From an uncultured Bacteroidota bacterium (GTDB lineage: Bacteria > Bacteroidota > Bacteroidia > Flavobacteriales > Flavobacteriaceae), in assembly GCA_902587325.1 (NCBI GenBank), contig CACIKV010000001.1, forward strand, positions 117,300 through 181,299: a DNA stretch of 64,000 bases, read 5' to 3'. Numbering within the stretch: the first letter of the stretch is position 1; each line of letters begins with the position of its first letter. Positions 62,960 through 64,000 of this stretch are shown in pieces. The notes under the pieces are model-generated. The model was not told the DNA's origin, ran no database searches, and saw only the letters and a program-made list of their open reading frames with translations. A program made the translations under genes and the position numbers.

Positions 62960-63998
62960 TTTCCAAAATTTCAAGATCTCTATGTCTCAAAATAAAAAAG
63001 GATCTATTTCTATAAAAATTGTCTTTGAAAGTATAATCAAATTTATTTTGAAAATAAGTTGTTTCACCATATGGTAAAGAATTTTCAAATTTTTTAAATA
63101 CAGCTATTCTTAAGATCAGGTCATAAGTGACGTCTCTTGCTTTAATCGAGATCCTATCCGGCTCATTACCGAATTTCTCAATGAATCTCTCATAAAAATT
63201 ATTATACTCAAAACTTGTTGAGGGTTTTGAATTTGATGGATAAATAAAATTTAAATTACCAAGTTTTTCAAGACTAATATTTGAATTCTCATAGTTTTCA
63301 GAACTAACAGTTGAAAATAATCTGATTTTTCTTTCATAGTTGTTTTGAGAATTTAAAAGTGATGTTACGCTCGATATAACATTTGTTTTCGATGTTTCTA
63401 AAAAAACCCAATTCTGTTTATTAACTCCCATCAAAGAGTCAGTGATCTCAGGATCAACAAAAAGATTTTCTTCATCAATATTAATAACTTCTGCATTAGG
63501 AAATCTCTTTATAAGTTTAGATTTTGAACTTATATTTTCTAAGTCAGAAATAATTATTGCGCACTGATCTTCAATTAGAGCAATCTCACTATCAATAATA
63601 TCAAAAACTCTGGAGGATTTCAATGAATTATTAGTTGTTGTAATTATTACATTTTCTTTAACACTTATTCCATTTTCAACTAGAGGTGATACTATTAATG
63701 AGGTATTATCAGAATTGAATTTGTTGAAGTTTCTACTGATAAAAGGACCTATAATCAAATCAAACTTTTTTAAATCTAAGCTTTTTAATTCATTAATTTT
63801 ATTTAAATCATTCTCTGTATCATAAACACTTACGTTAACATTAATACCTAAATCTTTCAATTCTTCAACAGCATAGCTAAGACCATTGTAAAAATTAATT
63901 GAGATTGTCGTTAAGTTTACTTCACTGAGATTCTTTTCTGTGTCTTCAACTGAATCTAAAACTACAGTATTTAATTTAAATGGGGCAAGAAAAGCTAA
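62934..63998 (-). CDS. Periplasmic-binding-protein-like / probable LysM-associated amino-acid ABC transporter substrate-binding-like protein (5' end outside window)
   Basis: Frame stays open to the window edge (LAFLAPFKLNTVVLDSVEDTEKNLSEVNLTTISINFYNGLSYAVEELKDLGINVNVSVYDTEND), then FDLIIGPFISRNFNKF typical of type-I PBP folds. The ORF-track TTG start at 63860 is internal. Any LysM part would lie outside the window. Confidence 0.7.
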   Translation of the reverse strand, partial: LAFLAPFKLNTVVLDSVEDTEKNLSEVNLTTISINFYNGLSYAVEELKDLGINVNVSVYDTENDLNKINELKSLDLKKFDLIIGPFISRNFNKFNSDNTSLIVSPLVENGISVKENVIITTTNNSLKSSRVFDIIDSEIALIEDQCAIIISDLENISSKSKLIKRFPNAEVINIDEENLFVDPEITDSLMGVNKQNWVFLETSKTNVISSVTSLLNSQNNYERKIRLFSTVSSENYENSNISLEKLGNLNFIYPSNSKPSTSFEYNNFYERFIEKFGNEPDRISIKARDVTYDLILRIAVFKKFENSLPYGETTYFQNKFDYTFKDNFYRNRSFFILRHRDLEILEIEENNNEQ

Positions 63999-64000
63999 TT

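Overview
This 64 kb window is AT-rich, gene-dense bacterial chromosome. Protein content and promoter style (TAnnTTTG -7 elements, OstA-like protein, DUF4249/TonB-receptor pair, tandem DUF368, rsh-fur-purA order) point to a marine-type Bacteroidota/Flavobacteriia with a streamlined genome. It is mostly core metabolism and housekeeping: trmD, rplS, icd, murQ, secDF, mdh, gyrB, asnB, ftsE, kdsA, galE/galK, rny, zapA, a RelA/SpoT gene, fur, purA, aroE, mazG, def, ruvX, dapD, a Sua5-type gene, cca, uvrB, hsp20, sucC, lysA, mnmA, yidC and pyrG. There is one small accessory-looking carbohydrate region (about 19.0-28.9 kb) with a Tat-signal Gfo/Idh oxidoreductase, a double-DUF1080 protein, a sialate-O-acetylesterase-like esterase, a sulfatase and an AraC regulator. 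Two RNAs are absent from the ORF track: a tmRNA (tag GENKYALAA) at about 16506-16893 and a strong 6S RNA candidate between zapA and rny at about 30428-30577. I saw no tRNA, rRNA, CRISPR array, transposase, prophage or recognisable defence island. I found no convincing large novel system. The best leads are (i) an unannotated protein at 52096-53166 with a diverged kinase/phosphotransferase-like D-x4-N...IDFD signature, (ii) a heme A synthase split into two halves at an A8 run, (iii) paired 13-bp palindromes about 32 bp apart upstream of hsp20, (iv) the 6S candidate, (v) stop-codon overlap in 8 of 9 convergent gene pairs, and (vi) a probable periplasmic 3-keto-sugar module.
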